A DNA stretch of 64,000 nucleotides, from NCBI GenBank assembly GCA_949130495.1, contig OX422211.1:394999049-395063048 (forward strand), written 5' to 3'. The notes under the pieces are model-generated. The model saw nothing but the letters and a program-made list of their open reading frames with translations, searched no databases and was not told the origin of the DNA. A program made the translations under genes and the position numbers. This DNA is from Sambucus nigra (Eukaryota; Streptophyta; Magnoliopsida; Dipsacales; Adoxaceae). Positions 1 through 10,168 of this stretch are shown one piece after another. The stretch's first letter is position 1. The number at the start of each line of letters is the position of its first letter.

Positions 1-3000
1 GGCAAAACGGTCGACAACAAAGTTGTGCGACCATCGCCGGAGCCGCCCATTCATGCTAAATCCCAAGGCAAAGCCGTTGCTACTGAGGACGTGCCATTGC
101 ACGGTCCCGCTAACATAGATGATGACATCCCCAAAGAGGGAGATGAGCCTATTGTTGTGAACGGCCCAATTTGTCCCATTCCGGCACCTTTTCCTCAACG
201 ACTTAGGGTAAAGCCCACAAAAGCCTCCGAAGAGGGGTTTCTCGAGTTGTTCAAGCAAGTGAACATGAACATCCCCCTCCTAAAGGCAATTGAACATGTG
301 CCCAAGTACGCCAAGTTTATAAAAGACTTGTGTACGGTCAAAAGGAGACGAAGTGTGCGCTCAAAGGCATACATGGCCGCCCAAGCTAGTGCAATCATAA
401 CCAATGAACTAGCCCCGAAATTCAAAGACCCGGGTTGCCCCACCATTTCATGTGTGATTGGGGAGACTAGAATTGAACGCGCCCTCCTCGATTTAGGAGA
501 AAGTGTAAACTTGCTTCCTTATTCGGTATATCTCGAGTTAAAGCTCGGTGATATTAAATCAACTCCTGTCACGTTACAACTAGCCGACCGTTCGACTAGG
601 ATACCTAGAGGAGTTGTAGAGGACGTGATTGTCCAAGTTGATTCTTTTTACTACCCGGTAGATTTTATCATATTGGACACTCAACCCGTGCCTAATGGGA
701 CTGCACAAATCCCTATCATTCTTGGACGCCCATTTCTCGCCACCGTGAATGCGAACATCAATTGCAGAAACGGGGTGATGAAACTCTCATTTGGGAACAT
801 GACGGTTGAGGTCAATGTGTTCAACCTCCTCAAGCAACCCCAATTTAGCAATGAGAGTGAGGATGCGGTTGAGTCTGTGGCTTGTATCGACACACTTGTG
901 CAAGATTGTTTTGACCTCTCCCATTTTCAAGATCCATTAGAGGCAATTCTTGCTAACTCCCTGGAAAGCGGTTTGCTCCTCAATGATAAGGGCTGTGAAG
1001 ATGCCCTTTATGCAAACTGTTTTTCACTGAATGGGGAGTTAGTGGACATGTGTGATTCCCTCGAGCACTTTGAGGAGGTGAATGAAGGGTTGGATGGTAA
1101 CAACATAGATGGTGACGGTGGAAGTGACCTCACGCATAATGAAAGCGACGGGGTTAGCGAAGACTCGATGTGGATATCCCACTTTGAGAAACTACCCCCA
1201 CGCGACTCTTTTCCTTTCCCGTCGAGTGTTTCAATGCCTAGCCTCGAGCTCAAAACCTTGCCAAAGGAGCTCAAGTATGCTTTCCTAGGTGGTGAGAACA
1301 CTTTTCCGGTGATTATAGCGGCGAACCTTGACAATTGTCAAGAGGAGGCCTTACTTGGGGTGTTGAGAGAACACAAGAGTGCTATAGGATGGTGCATTTC
1401 CGACTTAAAAGGGATTAATCCCTCCATTTGCACTCATAGCATCTATTTAGAGGAAGATGCCAAACCCACCCGTCAAATGCAAAGACGGTTGAACCCGATT
1501 ATGAGTAAGGTGGTGATGGCGGAGGTAATCAAATTGTTGGATGTGGGGATAATCTACCCCATTTCCGATAGCGAGTGGGTGAGCCCGACACAAGTTGTGC
1601 CAAAGAAGTCGGGTGTCACTGTTGTCGAGAGTGCGGAGGGTGACCTTTTACCCTCACGCATTCCTACCGGCTACCGCGTGTGCATTGATTATAGAAAGCT
1701 TAACGCGGTCACAAGGAAAGACCACTTTCCATTACCCTTTCTTGACCAAATCCTAGAACGGGTAGCCGGACATATGTATTACTGTTTTCTTGATGGATAC
1801 TCGGGGTACAATCAAATCGAAATAGCCCCCGAGCATCAAGAGAAGACCACGTTCACTTGCCCGTACGGCACTTTTGCCTTTCGGAGAATGTCGTTTGGTC
1901 TTTGCAATGCACCGGCAACATTTCAACGGTGCATGCTGAGCATATTCAGTGACATGGTGGAAGACATTGTAGAAGTCTTCATGGATGACTTCAGTGTCTT
2001 TGGTAATACATATGATGATTGCCTAGCCAATCTGAAAAGAGTGCTAGCGAGGTGTATTGAGAATAACCTTATTCTCAATTGGGAGAAGTGTCACTTCATG
2101 GTGACACGAGGGATAGTTTTGGGCCATATCGTCTCCAACGACGGTATTCAAGTTGACAAAGCTAAAACCGAAGTTATAGCCAACCTTCCCGCTCCGAAAA
2201 ACCTCAAGGATGTAAGGTCCTTTCTTGGTCACGCCGGTTTCTACCGACGTTTTATTCAGGATTTTAGCTCGATCGCACGCCCCATGTGCGCTCTTCTTGC
2301 TAAAGATGCTCCGTTTCTGTGGAGTAATTCGTGCCAGGAATCTTTCGATAAATTGAAATCGATGTTGACCACCGCCCCTATAATGCAAGCGCCCGATTGG
2401 ACTCTTCCATTCGAGCTTATGTGCGACGCGAGTGATTATGCCGTGGGGGCGGTACTTGGTCAGAGGAGGGATAAAAAACCACACGTGATTTCTTATGCTA
2501 GTCGCACGCTAGACAGTGCACAGATGAATTACTCCACCACGGAGAAAGAGCTACTAGCAATAGTTTTCGCGTTGGACAAATTTCGGGCGTACTTGGTTGG
2601 ATCTCCCATTGTGTGTTTCACTGACCATGCCGCACTTAAGTACCTTCTTTCAAAGAAGGATGCGAAAAGTAGGCTCATTCGTTGGGTTCTCCTCCTTCAA
2701 GAATTTGACCTCTCTATCAAAGACAAAAAAGGGGTGGAGAATGTAGTTGCGGATCACTTATCCCGACTTTCATTTGATCATGATCATATCGACCCCATCC
2801 CAATCCGAGAGTGCTTCCCGGATGAGCAACTCATGGCCGTTTCTACGTTGCCATGGTTTGCTGATATCGCTAATCTCCTCGTCACCGAGGCCTACCCACC
2901 GCACTTTTCAGCTAAGGACAAGGAGAGACTTTCTATGGTGGCCCGGTCATTTTTCATAGATGATCCATACATGTACAAGCTATGTCCGGACCAAATCATA

Positions 3001-4167
3001 CGCAAGTGTATCCCAAATGATGAGATAGCAAGTGTCTTGTTGTTTTGTCATGAAGGTGCATGTGGGGGACACTTTTCTTCCCAAAAGACCGCTCTCAAAG
3101 TTTTACAATGCGGTTTCTATTGGCCAACGATCTTTAAAGATGAGCATGCCTTATGTAAAATTTGCGCCCGTTGCCAATCTATTGGGAAGATAACAAAAAG
3201 GAACATGATGCCCCTTGCCCCTATTCTCGTAATCGAAATTTTCGATTGTTGGGGAATAGACTTCATGGGTCCGTTCCCAAAGTCCAATCAATTTGAGTAC
3301 ATTTTAGTCGCAGTCGACTATGTATCAAAATGGGTTGAAGCCGTGCCTACAAGGAACAATACCGCCAAGGTGGTGTTGAAATTCCTCAAAGAGAACATCT
3401 TGGCTCGCTTCGACACGCCCAAAGCACTCATAAGCGACCAAGGCGTCCACTTTTGTAACGATATATTCCGCCGCTTGATGTCGCAATATGGGGTAACCCA
3501 TAAGGTTGCCACCGCCTATCACCCGCAAACCAATGGCCAAGCAGAATTGGCAAACAGGGAGATAAAGGGCATTCTTGAGAAGACTGTGGATCCTTTAACT
3601 AAGGATTGGTCGTATAGGTTAACCGACGCGCTATGGGCGTATCGGACGGCCTATAAGACACACCTCGGAATGTCCCCGTACCGTTTGGTTTATGGGAAAG
3701 CTTGTCACTTACCGGTTGAGCTTGAGCACCGGGCATATTGGGCTGTAAAAAAGCTCAATTTTGACATTAACGAAGGGGGTGACCTTCGTAAGTTCCAACT
3801 CAACGAACTTGAGGAGTTGCGGAACGATCAATACGAGAATTCTCGTATCTTCAAGGCTAAAACCAAGGCCTTTCATGATAGAAGGATAGTGCGCAAGCAC
3901 TTGGAGGTGGGCCACAAAGTCCTACTATATGACTCTCGCCTCCACCTTTTTCCCGGGAAATTGCAATCCCGGTGGAACGGACCGTTCGTGGTGCAAAAGG
4001 TACACGATCACGGTGCCGTCGACATTTTAAACCCAAGAACCGGAACCATTTCTAAGGTGAATGGGCAGAGGCTCAAGCCTTTCTTGGAGGGGTTCAATCC
4101 CGAGCTTGCTGAAATACCTCTTGAGGATCCACCTCTTGCGGGCCCCTCGGAGGGTGTCACGACGTAG
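1..4167 (+). CDS. Athila-like Ty3/gypsy pol polyprotein (5' end outside window)
   Basis: The frame is open from base 1, so the 5' part (gag and the true start) lies outside the window. Counting residues from base 25, the retropepsin active site is DLG at D156 in the form typical of plant Athila-type proteases. Reverse transcriptase follows with the catalytic FMDD at residues 652-655, then RNase H (first acidic residue D801), an integrase HHCC zinc-binding region near 1008-1050, and the integrase core. The core triad is intact: D1079, D1138 and E1174, with the canonical 35 residues between the last two. The frame is about 1.4 kb codons long without any stop or frameshift, which contrasts with the decayed element downstream (10169-12526) and suggests a young insertion. 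The enzymes would copy and integrate the element. Athila assignment rests on the protease type, the long 3' region and the env-position ORF that follows. Confidence 0.95.
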   Translation, partial: GKTVDNKVVRPSPEPPIHAKSQGKAVATEDVPLHGPANIDDDIPKEGDEPIVVNGPICPIPAPFPQRLRVKPTKASEEGFLELFKQVNMNIPLLKAIEHVPKYAKFIKDLCTVKRRRSVRSKAYMAAQASAIITNELAPKFKDPGCPTISCVIGETRIERALLDLGESVNLLPYSVYLELKLGDIKSTPVTLQLADRSTRIPRGVVEDVIVQVDSFYYPVDFIILDTQPVPNGTAQIPIILGRPFLATVNANINCRNGVMKLSFGNMTVEVNVFNLLKQPQFSNESEDAVESVACIDTLVQDCFDLSHFQDPLEAILANSLESGLLLNDKGCEDALYANCFSLNGELVDMCDSLEHFEEVNEGLDGNNIDGDGGSDLTHNESDGVSEDSMWISHFEKLPPRDSFPFPSSVSMPSLELKTLPKELKYAFLGGENTFPVIIAANLDNCQEEALLGVLREHKSAIGWCISDLKGINPSICTHSIYLEEDAKPTRQMQRRLNPIMSKVVMAEVIKLLDVGIIYPISDSEWVSPTQVVPKKSGVTVVESAEGDLLPSRIPTGYRVCIDYRKLNAVTRKDHFPLPFLDQILERVAGHMYYCFLDGYSGYNQIEIAPEHQEKTTFTCPYGTFAFRRMSFGLCNAPATFQRCMLSIFSDMVEDIVEVFMDDFSVFGNTYDDCLANLKRVLARCIENNLILNWEKCHFMVTRGIVLGHIVSNDGIQVDKAKTEVIANLPAPKNLKDVRSFLGHAGFYRRFIQDFSSIARPMCALLAKDAPFLWSNSCQESFDKLKSMLTTAPIMQAPDWTLPFELMCDASDYAVGAVLGQRRDKKPHVISYASRTLDSAQMNYSTTEKELLAIVFALDKFRAYLVGSPIVCFTDHAALKYLLSKKDAKSRLIRWVLLLQEFDLSIKDKKGVENVVADHLSRLSFDHDHIDPIPIRECFPDEQLMAVSTLPWFADIANLLVTEAYPPHFSAKDKERLSMVARSFFIDDPYMYKLCPDQIIRKCIPNDEIASVLLFCHEGACGGHFSSQKTALKVLQCGFYWPTIFKDEHALCKICARCQSIGKITKRNMMPLAPILVIEIFDCWGIDFMGPFPKSNQFEYILVAVDYVSKWVEAVPTRNNTAKVVLKFLKENILARFDTPKALISDQGVHFCNDIFRRLMSQYGVTHKVATAYHPQTNGQAELANREIKGILEKTVDPLTKDWSYRLTDALWAYRTAYKTHLGMSPYRLVYGKACHLPVELEHRAYWAVKKLNFDINEGGDLRKFQLNELEELRNDQYENSRIFKAKTKAFHDRRIVRKHLEVGHKVLLYDSRLHLFPGKLQSRWNGPFVVQKVHDHGAVDILNPRTGTISKVNGQRLKPFLEGFNPELAEIPLEDPPLAGPSEGVTT

Positions 4168-4346
4168 GTTTCGGATTGTCCCTATTTTTTTGGATTGCCT
4201 CGTTTCATATTGATTCCGAGGCAATCGTGCTTTTGCACATTCGGTTATATATCTATCGCCCCAAGAGCGTCCCGTAGTCGTGTTGAGAGAATTGTTGATT
4301 TAGTTGAGTTTTTAGCAGAAGGTGAGGTGGATTGAAAAACAGAGTC

Positions 4347-4549
4347 GCGGTCGACCGGTCAAGTACCAGCGGTCGACCGCTGAAGCCATTCCAAGCCCAC
4401 TGTCTCCAGTCCAAAGGTTAAATGTAAAGTGCGGTCGACCGGTCCCAGACCAGCGGTCGACCGGTTGTTTTTTATCGAGCATACTGTCTCAAGTGCCAGG
4501 CTTAAATGTAAAGCGCGGTCGACCGGTCCCAGACCAGCGGTCGACCGCA
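4347..4549. repeat. Three paired CGGTCGACCG palindromes
   Basis: The 10-base self-complementary word CGGTCGACCG (SalI core) occurs six times as three pairs, at about 4347-4380, 4431-4464 and 4514-4548. Members of a pair are separated by about 12 bases (for example TCCCAGACCAG). The second and third pairs sit in an about 83-bp imperfect tandem unit that also contains ACTGTCTC and TAAATGTAAAG. The same paired arrangement recurs in the 3' LTR at 9056-9174. Function is unknown. Confidence 0.9.
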
Positions 4550-4708
4550 CGCCTCAGTTATTTTGCCCTAGCCGCTTCATTTCCCCCTCATTTCTCTTAT
4601 ACTCTCTCAACTTCTCCCATTCTCTCTTCACCCGAAATTCTCAAAATTAAGCCCTAAGTCCATTTTTCTCTCCCATTCCACTTCCATTACCCTCCTCCAT
4701 CATTCAAG

Positions 4709-5226
4709 GTATGAATCCCACTACTATTTTCATATTGCATTTACTGATTGTGGGTATTCTTGGGTTTATTTCGTGATTTTGGGGTTGATTTTTGTTGGGG
4801 TTTTTGGGAATAATTTTTGATTTGTTTTTGATGCTCTCATTGTTCCACTCACTTTCTCACTCACACACATATTTTCCATTGATTGTGTTGATTGTGTTGC
4901 TGAATTGATTGTTGTAGCTTGTATTTGTTGTTGCCCCAAATTGTGCCCTCACCCTATTTTTTGCTACCTTGCAAACTGCTTTCTCGTTAAAATCCCATTC
5001 ATGGCAAAATGTTAATGTTTATTCTTGAGATTGCCATGAATGGGGGATCTTGGTTAGTACAAAATTGCTCCATACCCCTGTTTTCCGGTTTTGCACGCTA
5101 AGTGTTTGTTCAAATGCCTCAATGAACACATTTTCATCTTTTGGACATTTTCTTGCTTGCAAATTCAGTCCTTACCATTGCAAATTTAGTTTCAACTACA
5201 CTGTTGTACTAATTTCTGTTTTGCAG
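4709..5226 (+). other. Predicted intron in leader of the env-position ORF
   Basis: A strong donor AAG|GTATGA at 4709 and an acceptor TTTTGCAG| ending at 5226 behind a T-rich tract flank 518 bases of AT- and T-rich sequence typical of plant introns. The acceptor lies just upstream of the ATG at 5232. Splicing here, or from a donor further upstream as retroviral env messages do, would place the ORF first in a subgenomic RNA. This is a prediction from splice-site appearance only. Confidence 0.5.
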
Positions 5227-5231
5227 GTATA

Positions 5232-6425
5232 ATGGGTGACGTTGACAAATACAAGCTGTCGCGATGCGTGCCTCCTAAAGGCATCGATGGGTTCCGTTGT
5301 GCCCAAGAAAAGGAGTGGTTTGAGGCATTATTTTCAACTTCAAAACGCCCGCTTGCAATCAATTTGGCGTGGAAAATGGATGACCTTCCCCATCCAGTCT
5401 TGTCCATTCTTAAGCGGTATAATTGGGACTCGTTGGTGGGAAGTCCATTCACGATAAATGAAGAACTGGTGCGCATTTTCTATGCCTCTTTGATCAAATG
5501 CAAGGGAGAAAAGGGTGTCTTCGAGGCTTTTGTACGTGGAGTTCGGATCACGTTTAGGCGGAAGGACTTGGCCCGCTGGATGGGCAATGTGGCTGACCCG
5601 TTCCCATTTGTGAGCCTCTCTGATGAGGCGACCTTTGATTTGGACACACTTATAGAGTTTCTTGCCCCGGGAGAGGTTTGGACCAAGAAGATGTTCCGGT
5701 CAGCCGCGATGGCAGATTTACCAAGGCTGTTGCACTATGTCAACGTGCATTGTTTGATGGTCACCAACAATAGATCCGAGGTACGCCATAAGCATGCTGT
5801 TTTCCTCTACACACTTCTGAAGCAATCGGGAGACATTAATCTCCCGCAATACTTTTTGGATCAAATGTATTTGGCATCTAAGGAAAAGGCATGGAACGTC
5901 TCCCTTCCATTGCCCGGTATAGTGACACAAATTTGCATTCAAGCCAAGTGCCCCGAGCTCCCTTCGGATAGGAAAGTGGACCCCAAACCCATCCTAACTA
6001 GAGATAACATCAGGAGGTGCTTGCAGCACTACTGGGGTGAGCCGGCAGTTCAAAAGAGGCCGAGAGTGGTCGTTGTGGATGTTGACGAGGAGACAGAGCT
6101 GAGGAGGGCAGAGCAGGGCTCAGGCCAGCACACTGAGGTGCCTACCGCACTTACCGACGCCCGCTTTGCGGCGTTCGAGGCACGGCACGAGCGCATATGG
6201 GAAGAGACCCAGTTACGGCTGGCGACTTTGGAGTCCCGGTTTGACCAGTATGGGGTTGAACAGATCCAGGACCGGACCGAGCGGCGACACGAGTTTCATA
6301 TGGTCCAGTCCATGATGCGTGATCTCTATATCCAGCAGCATGGCCCTGAGGCGCCGCTTCCGCCGCATTTTCAGAGTCCGTACGACCCAGCTAATCCGGG
6401 TTCATCCAATGGTGCGGGTTTCTAG
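5232..6425 (+). CDS. Env-position ORF of Athila-like element (putative plant transposon protein type)
   Basis: Intact 397-residue ORF downstream of pol on the same strand. The N-terminal about 250 residues resemble the plant family annotated as putative plant transposon protein, with the recognisable pattern of a VRG segment followed by a positively charged LARWMG stretch. This family often occupies the env-like slot of Athila-type elements. The C-terminal part (about 275-397) is charged, predicted helical, and ends in a Pro/Gly-rich tail. I see no signal peptide, no transmembrane helix and no furin-like site, so a true envelope role is not supported. Its ATG at 5232 follows a probable splice acceptor at 5226. 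Function is unknown; the intact frame suggests it is under constraint or recently inserted. Confidence 0.75.
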   Translation: MGDVDKYKLSRCVPPKGIDGFRCAQEKEWFEALFSTSKRPLAINLAWKMDDLPHPVLSILKRYNWDSLVGSPFTINEELVRIFYASLIKCKGEKGVFEAFVRGVRITFRRKDLARWMGNVADPFPFVSLSDEATFDLDTLIEFLAPGEVWTKKMFRSAAMADLPRLLHYVNVHCLMVTNNRSEVRHKHAVFLYTLLKQSGDINLPQYFLDQMYLASKEKAWNVSLPLPGIVTQICIQAKCPELPSDRKVDPKPILTRDNIRRCLQHYWGEPAVQKRPRVVVVDVDEETELRRAEQGSGQHTEVPTALTDARFAAFEARHERIWEETQLRLATLESRFDQYGVEQIQDRTERRHEFHMVQSMMRDLYIQQHGPEAPLPPHFQSPYDPANPGSSNGAGF

Positions 6426-6857
6426 TCCAGTGTATGGGGGATTTTGGGTGGTTTTGTTTTCTGATGGCTGATGACTTGTTTCATTTTTGGGGGCGACTAT
6501 GCGAACTATGTATTCTCTGTTTTTTTACATTGATTAAGATGCTTGTACTGAATTCTATGATATTAGTAATGATAATTTAGTTGTTGTTGAATTATTAGAT
6601 TTTGATGTGTATACATTTTTTCAAATCCTATGTCCACCATCAATTATCTAGTATCTGCATTCAACCCCTCTAAACTATTGAGACTCATGGCATGTTTCTT
6701 TCTAACTTAATCATTGTGGTACATATTTTTGTTTTTCTTATGTTGGTATAGGGCGCACGTTGATAACCTCGGACTTCACTCTAAATTGGGGTGATTTATT
6801 CTACTTCCTCTTTTTCTCATAATGTCTTTTAATTACATTGAGGACAATGTGCGATTC

Positions 6858-6870
6858 AAGTTAGGGGGTG
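6858..6870 (+). promoter_or_regulatory. Internal polypurine tract-like site
   Basis: AAGTTAGGGGGTG preceded by GAGGACAATG, the usual upstream context of the Athila 3' polypurine tract. The same 11-base core AAGTTAGGGGG recurs at 8637-8647 directly before the LTR. This copy is 1.8 kb inside the element and is not followed by an LTR start. Confidence 0.6.
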
Positions 6871-6909
6871 TGTTTAGGCATCTCAATTTCTTTTTCATCC
6901 CTCGTGTGC

Positions 6910-6913
<4 letters not shown>

Positions 6914-6979
<66 letters not shown>
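6914..6979. repeat. (AT)n microsatellite
   Basis: About 33 uninterrupted AT units followed by an A-rich then T-rich stretch. Confidence 0.97.
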
Positions 6980-6982
<3 letters not shown>

Positions 6983-8474
6983 TAAAAAAAAAATAAATAA
7001 ATAAAATTTTTTTTTCTTTATTTCTTTTCCCTCTTTTGGGCATTTTGCCCTATTTTCCTATGATAAACTTAATAATTGCCTTATCCGATTGCTAATTCAA
7101 TAATGTATTCTCTATTTCTTTCATGTTATTAAACTCTAGTCCTTATATTATTCAACATTGGGGATAAATGCATGAATTAAACCTTGAAACCCATGAGCAC
7201 TTGAGCATATTTTCTAAATCATTCGGTAGGACAATTATAGCTTGGTATCTTGTTGTTGCTTTGTGTACACTAAAAACCTAGCGAGTTTCGTGCTTTTCTT
7301 CGTTTCAGAGTGTTTATACATTACTCTCTTTCTTGAATAACGTATTTTGTTGGCGATCTCATTTTCTTTTCATTGATTGCATATTAATTGATGTATCACA
7401 TGAGCATGATTTTCAACGGTGTTGTGTCTCGAGAATCACATGAAACTTTAGGAAAGGATCTTAGGCTCTCTTTGTTGTTAACCCATATGACCTTAACCTT
7501 ACCCTTATACATGTCCCTAGTCAACCCCGTTGAACCTAATTATGACCTTTCTTTTCGTCCCAATTTCCTAACCAACTCCACATGTCGCGATGTTGTGTAG
7601 TGTGGGTGCAAGAAAAGTTGTAAACAAAAGAGTGATAAAAGAAAAGAGAAGAAAAAATAGAAAGTTGAAAACAAAAGAAAAAGAAAAGAGAAGAAAAAAT
7701 AGAAAGAGAAATTTGTAAATAATGTTCATAGTAACTCAATAATCCTTGTTACTCTCGCGATTGATATATTTAAGGCATGTTTGGATATCATGTTCCAATT
7801 TTGAAATTGCCCGCCATTTTCCATTATCCCAAGTATCTTCATTTCCGAACAGTTTTTGTATCCGTAAATACATCCTTTCATTTCATTTCCCATAACCCCA
7901 AAACCACATTACAACCCAATAAAGTCCTATTTGATCCTAGGGTGACGTGATTCAACGGTCGAACATTAGCGATAATCTATTTATGTGCATTTCACATTGA
8001 TTAATATGCGATATCCTTTCATGAGATTGTATTTTTTTCACTTTTATATTGCGTTCTCCTTCTTTGACATGTGCGCGGCTTAGTTTCCTTTTACAATTAC
8101 TCTTTATGCCCGCATGTCCCGTGTGTTACACCCTATTCCGAGTGTTTCTAATTCTCGAGTGTGATATCCGGAGAGGATTGAGTGGAAGCATGCTTTAATG
8201 GTTATTCGGGTTGTAGGCGTTTTTACCGAATCAAATCTCTTTACATATGCATGCGCACCACTCACATTTGAGGTTTCAATTCCATGTAGTTATCCTTCTA
8301 ATGTTCATAGTTTTGGATTATTGGGCAGAACCTCTCCTTTGCCTTGTTAATAATATGTTGAAATATCTAATTATTGTTGAGTTTGGCATATTGGGTGGTT
8401 TGGCCATGCATGTTTTGAGGAAATTCGATGTTTGTGGGTATCATCCCTGAAAACTCTCACGAGACAGCACTCGT

Positions 8475-8600
8475 CCGCTAGGGTAACCTAGCGGTTTAAC
8501 GGCTTGTTGCATTCGCTAAATGCAACCGTGCGCCCGCGAAAGTGGCATTTTTTTTTCTGTGTATATACTGTTGCTATACCACCGCACTTTTGTGGCGGGT
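8475..8600 (+). other. Cluster of three small hairpins before the 3' LTR
   Basis: Perfect 8-bp stem CCGCTAGG/CCTAGCGG (8475-8494) with a GTAA loop (GNRA type in RNA). A second perfect 8-bp stem GTTGCATT/AATGCAAC (8506-8526) has a 5-base loop. A third, bulged stem CCGCAC/GTGGCGG lies at about 8583-8598. They are in the transcribed part of the element, about 40-170 bases before the polypurine tract. Confidence 0.6.
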
Positions 8601-8636
8601 TTTGTTTTGTTTCATAGCCAGGGACTAGCAATGTGT

Positions 8637-8647
8637 AAGTTAGGGGG
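8637..8647 (+). promoter_or_regulatory. 3' polypurine tract of Athila-like element
   Basis: AAGTTAGGGGG directly followed by TGTGATTAG, the proposed LTR start. It would prime plus-strand DNA synthesis. Confidence 0.8.
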
Positions 8648-10168
8648 TGTGATTAGTCGCAAATATTGTATATCTTGCGCCCGTTAATTATGCATGCACG
8701 TACGCTTGCGACCGTTATTTCACGTATTTAAGCTCTTGTACTGTATAACCCTTGGTTTCCATATATATATGCTTTGCGAGGTTTATTTGAGTTTTTGTAG
8801 GGATTGGAATGCTAAACGGTGCAAGTGCGCGTCATCTGGGAACGTTCAGTGCTTTGCGCAACTTCAGGGGTAATTCCGTCATTCCTACATTCGAGCTTTG
8901 TGCCCGAACCCTTCACGGATGTTGTAGTTCTTCTTGCCAACTTCGTGTAGCCCCTGACGGTTTGTCAATTTGGTTCACGATGACCAAGTTATGGGCGTTT
9001 TCCCGAGCCCCGTTGTTGTGTATCAAAAGAGGGGAGAGTGCAGATGTTTGCAGGAGCGGTCGACCGGTCACTGACCAGCGGTCGACCGGTGTGTTGCCTT
9101 TTGCCTTCGAATTGAGACAGTGTGCCCTCTCCTTGATGAGCGGTCGACCGGTCACTTATAAGCGGTCGACCGGTACTTCATTTTCTACAAAACCCCCGCA
9201 GTTTTGGTTTGGCCTTACCACCCTTGTCTTGTGGTTTTCTTCCACTTAGTATATATTTGTAGTGGTTTATTCTTGTAAACGATCTGATTACATTCGTGTG
9301 AGAAGAAATAGATAAAAGGGATTTTTGTTGGCTTCTCTCTCTCTCCTAGGGCTAGATAATTTGCTTGTCATTTTCATCATCAACTTCATTTATTGCAAGT
9401 AAATTTCCTCCTCTATTGTTTCTTGTTGATCTTTGTTACAGTGTGGTGCAATTAATGTTGTGTTTGTGCCTTGAATGCTTATTCTCATTATAGTTATTAC
9501 ACTTACTATTAGCTTAATGATGTGTTTTGATATGGTTGGTGTCATGAGTAGCTAATCTCCCTAGGTTGGGAGCATAAACCCACCTTGGAGAGTTTAATTC
9601 TTGGCTTGGTTCAATGATTAAATCCAATAAATGGGTGTGTGGGTTGAGATTGGAGTTTCATAGGATTTTATCCTCTCTTATCATGTAAGGGTTGTATTTT
9701 AAGACTTAACTCCAACATCAACGCATTTGTTCGATAATATATTGTTACCTTCATCTTATATTGTTGGGTTGACATCCTTCATGTAGGATTGTTGATATTG
9801 ATATATTATTCCCATTTTATTGTGATTTAATCGGAAGAATCCGTTGAGTTATGCGCATCCGAGGTGGGAGAATGCTCCTTAACCTTTTGTTAAAGAATCG
9901 TTTCATAATCCTGTTTATAAATCTCGCTTGTCCTGTTTCTATTTTGTGAAGTGTTCCATTTGTCTTGGTTCGCTTTGGTTCGTTACAACACGTATAACCT
10001 AAATCATCTTTTCTTTTTATCTTTTATTCTTGTTTATTGATTTTTAACTGAAAGAATATCCTCGGTACTTCATATAACTCCCTGCGGAAATCGACCCCGG
10101 TCTTACCGGTCTTTTATTACTCTCGCGATTAGCGTACACTTGCGCTATACAATTTTCTGAGCGAGTCA
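8648..10168 (+). mobile_element. 3' LTR of Athila-like element (1521 bp)
   Basis: It starts TGTGATTAG right after the polypurine tract and ends GAGCGAGTCA, after which the reading frame of another retrotransposon resumes at once. The paired 5' LTR lies outside the window, so both ends are inferred. The next five bases, ACATC, are the expected target-site duplication and match the interrupted codon context of the host RT. The LTR contains two pairs of CGGTCGACCG palindromes and no credible coding region. TG...CA ends and length fit Athila. Confidence 0.8.
9056..9174. repeat. Two paired CGGTCGACCG palindromes in the LTR
   Basis: Pairs at 9056-9090 and 9140-9174, each with two GCGGTCGACCGGT words about 11-12 bases apart. 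This is the same architecture as at 4347-4549. GAGACAGT between the pairs is the reverse complement of the ACTGTCTC found between the internal pairs. Confidence 0.9.

Larger units (their letters stand above)
4168..5231 (+). other. Spacer between pol and env-position ORF
   Basis: About 1.06 kb without a convincing coding region. It holds three pairs of GC-rich palindromes (4347-4549), then a CT-rich stretch (about 4556-4690) that looks like a plant 5' untranslated leader, and a GT-AG segment (4709-5226) that ends six bases before the ATG of the next ORF. The small open frames across the palindromes only reflect their spacing. Confidence 0.6.
6426..8647 (+). other. Long 3' non-coding region of the Athila-like element
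   Basis: About 2.2 kb between the env-position ORF and the 3' LTR without a credible coding region. It holds a first polypurine tract (6858-6870), an AT microsatellite, a purine-rich AAAAGAAAAGAG stretch near 7625-7710, a hairpin cluster (8475-8600) and the final polypurine tract. Long non-coding 3' regions are usual in this clade. Confidence 0.75.

Noticed and set aside
4347..4549. CRISPR-like array
   Set aside because: Only three units, palindromic words rather than repeat-spacer structure, and the host is a plant nuclear genome.
4322..4657. Open frames across the pol-env spacer with repeated RSTGPRPAVDR
   Set aside because: Palindromic repeats keep several frames open on both strands; no start context or family match.
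5232..6425. True viral-type envelope glycoprotein
   Set aside because: No signal peptide, transmembrane helix or cleavage site; only its position is env-like.
6861..7043. Minus-strand frame with Tyr-Ile repeats
   Set aside because: Translation of the AT microsatellite.
8809..9249. 146-codon open frame in the Athila LTR with GRPVTDQRSTG-like repeats
   Set aside because: The protein-level repeats come only from the CGGTCGACCG pairs; it lies wholly within an LTR and matches no family I know.
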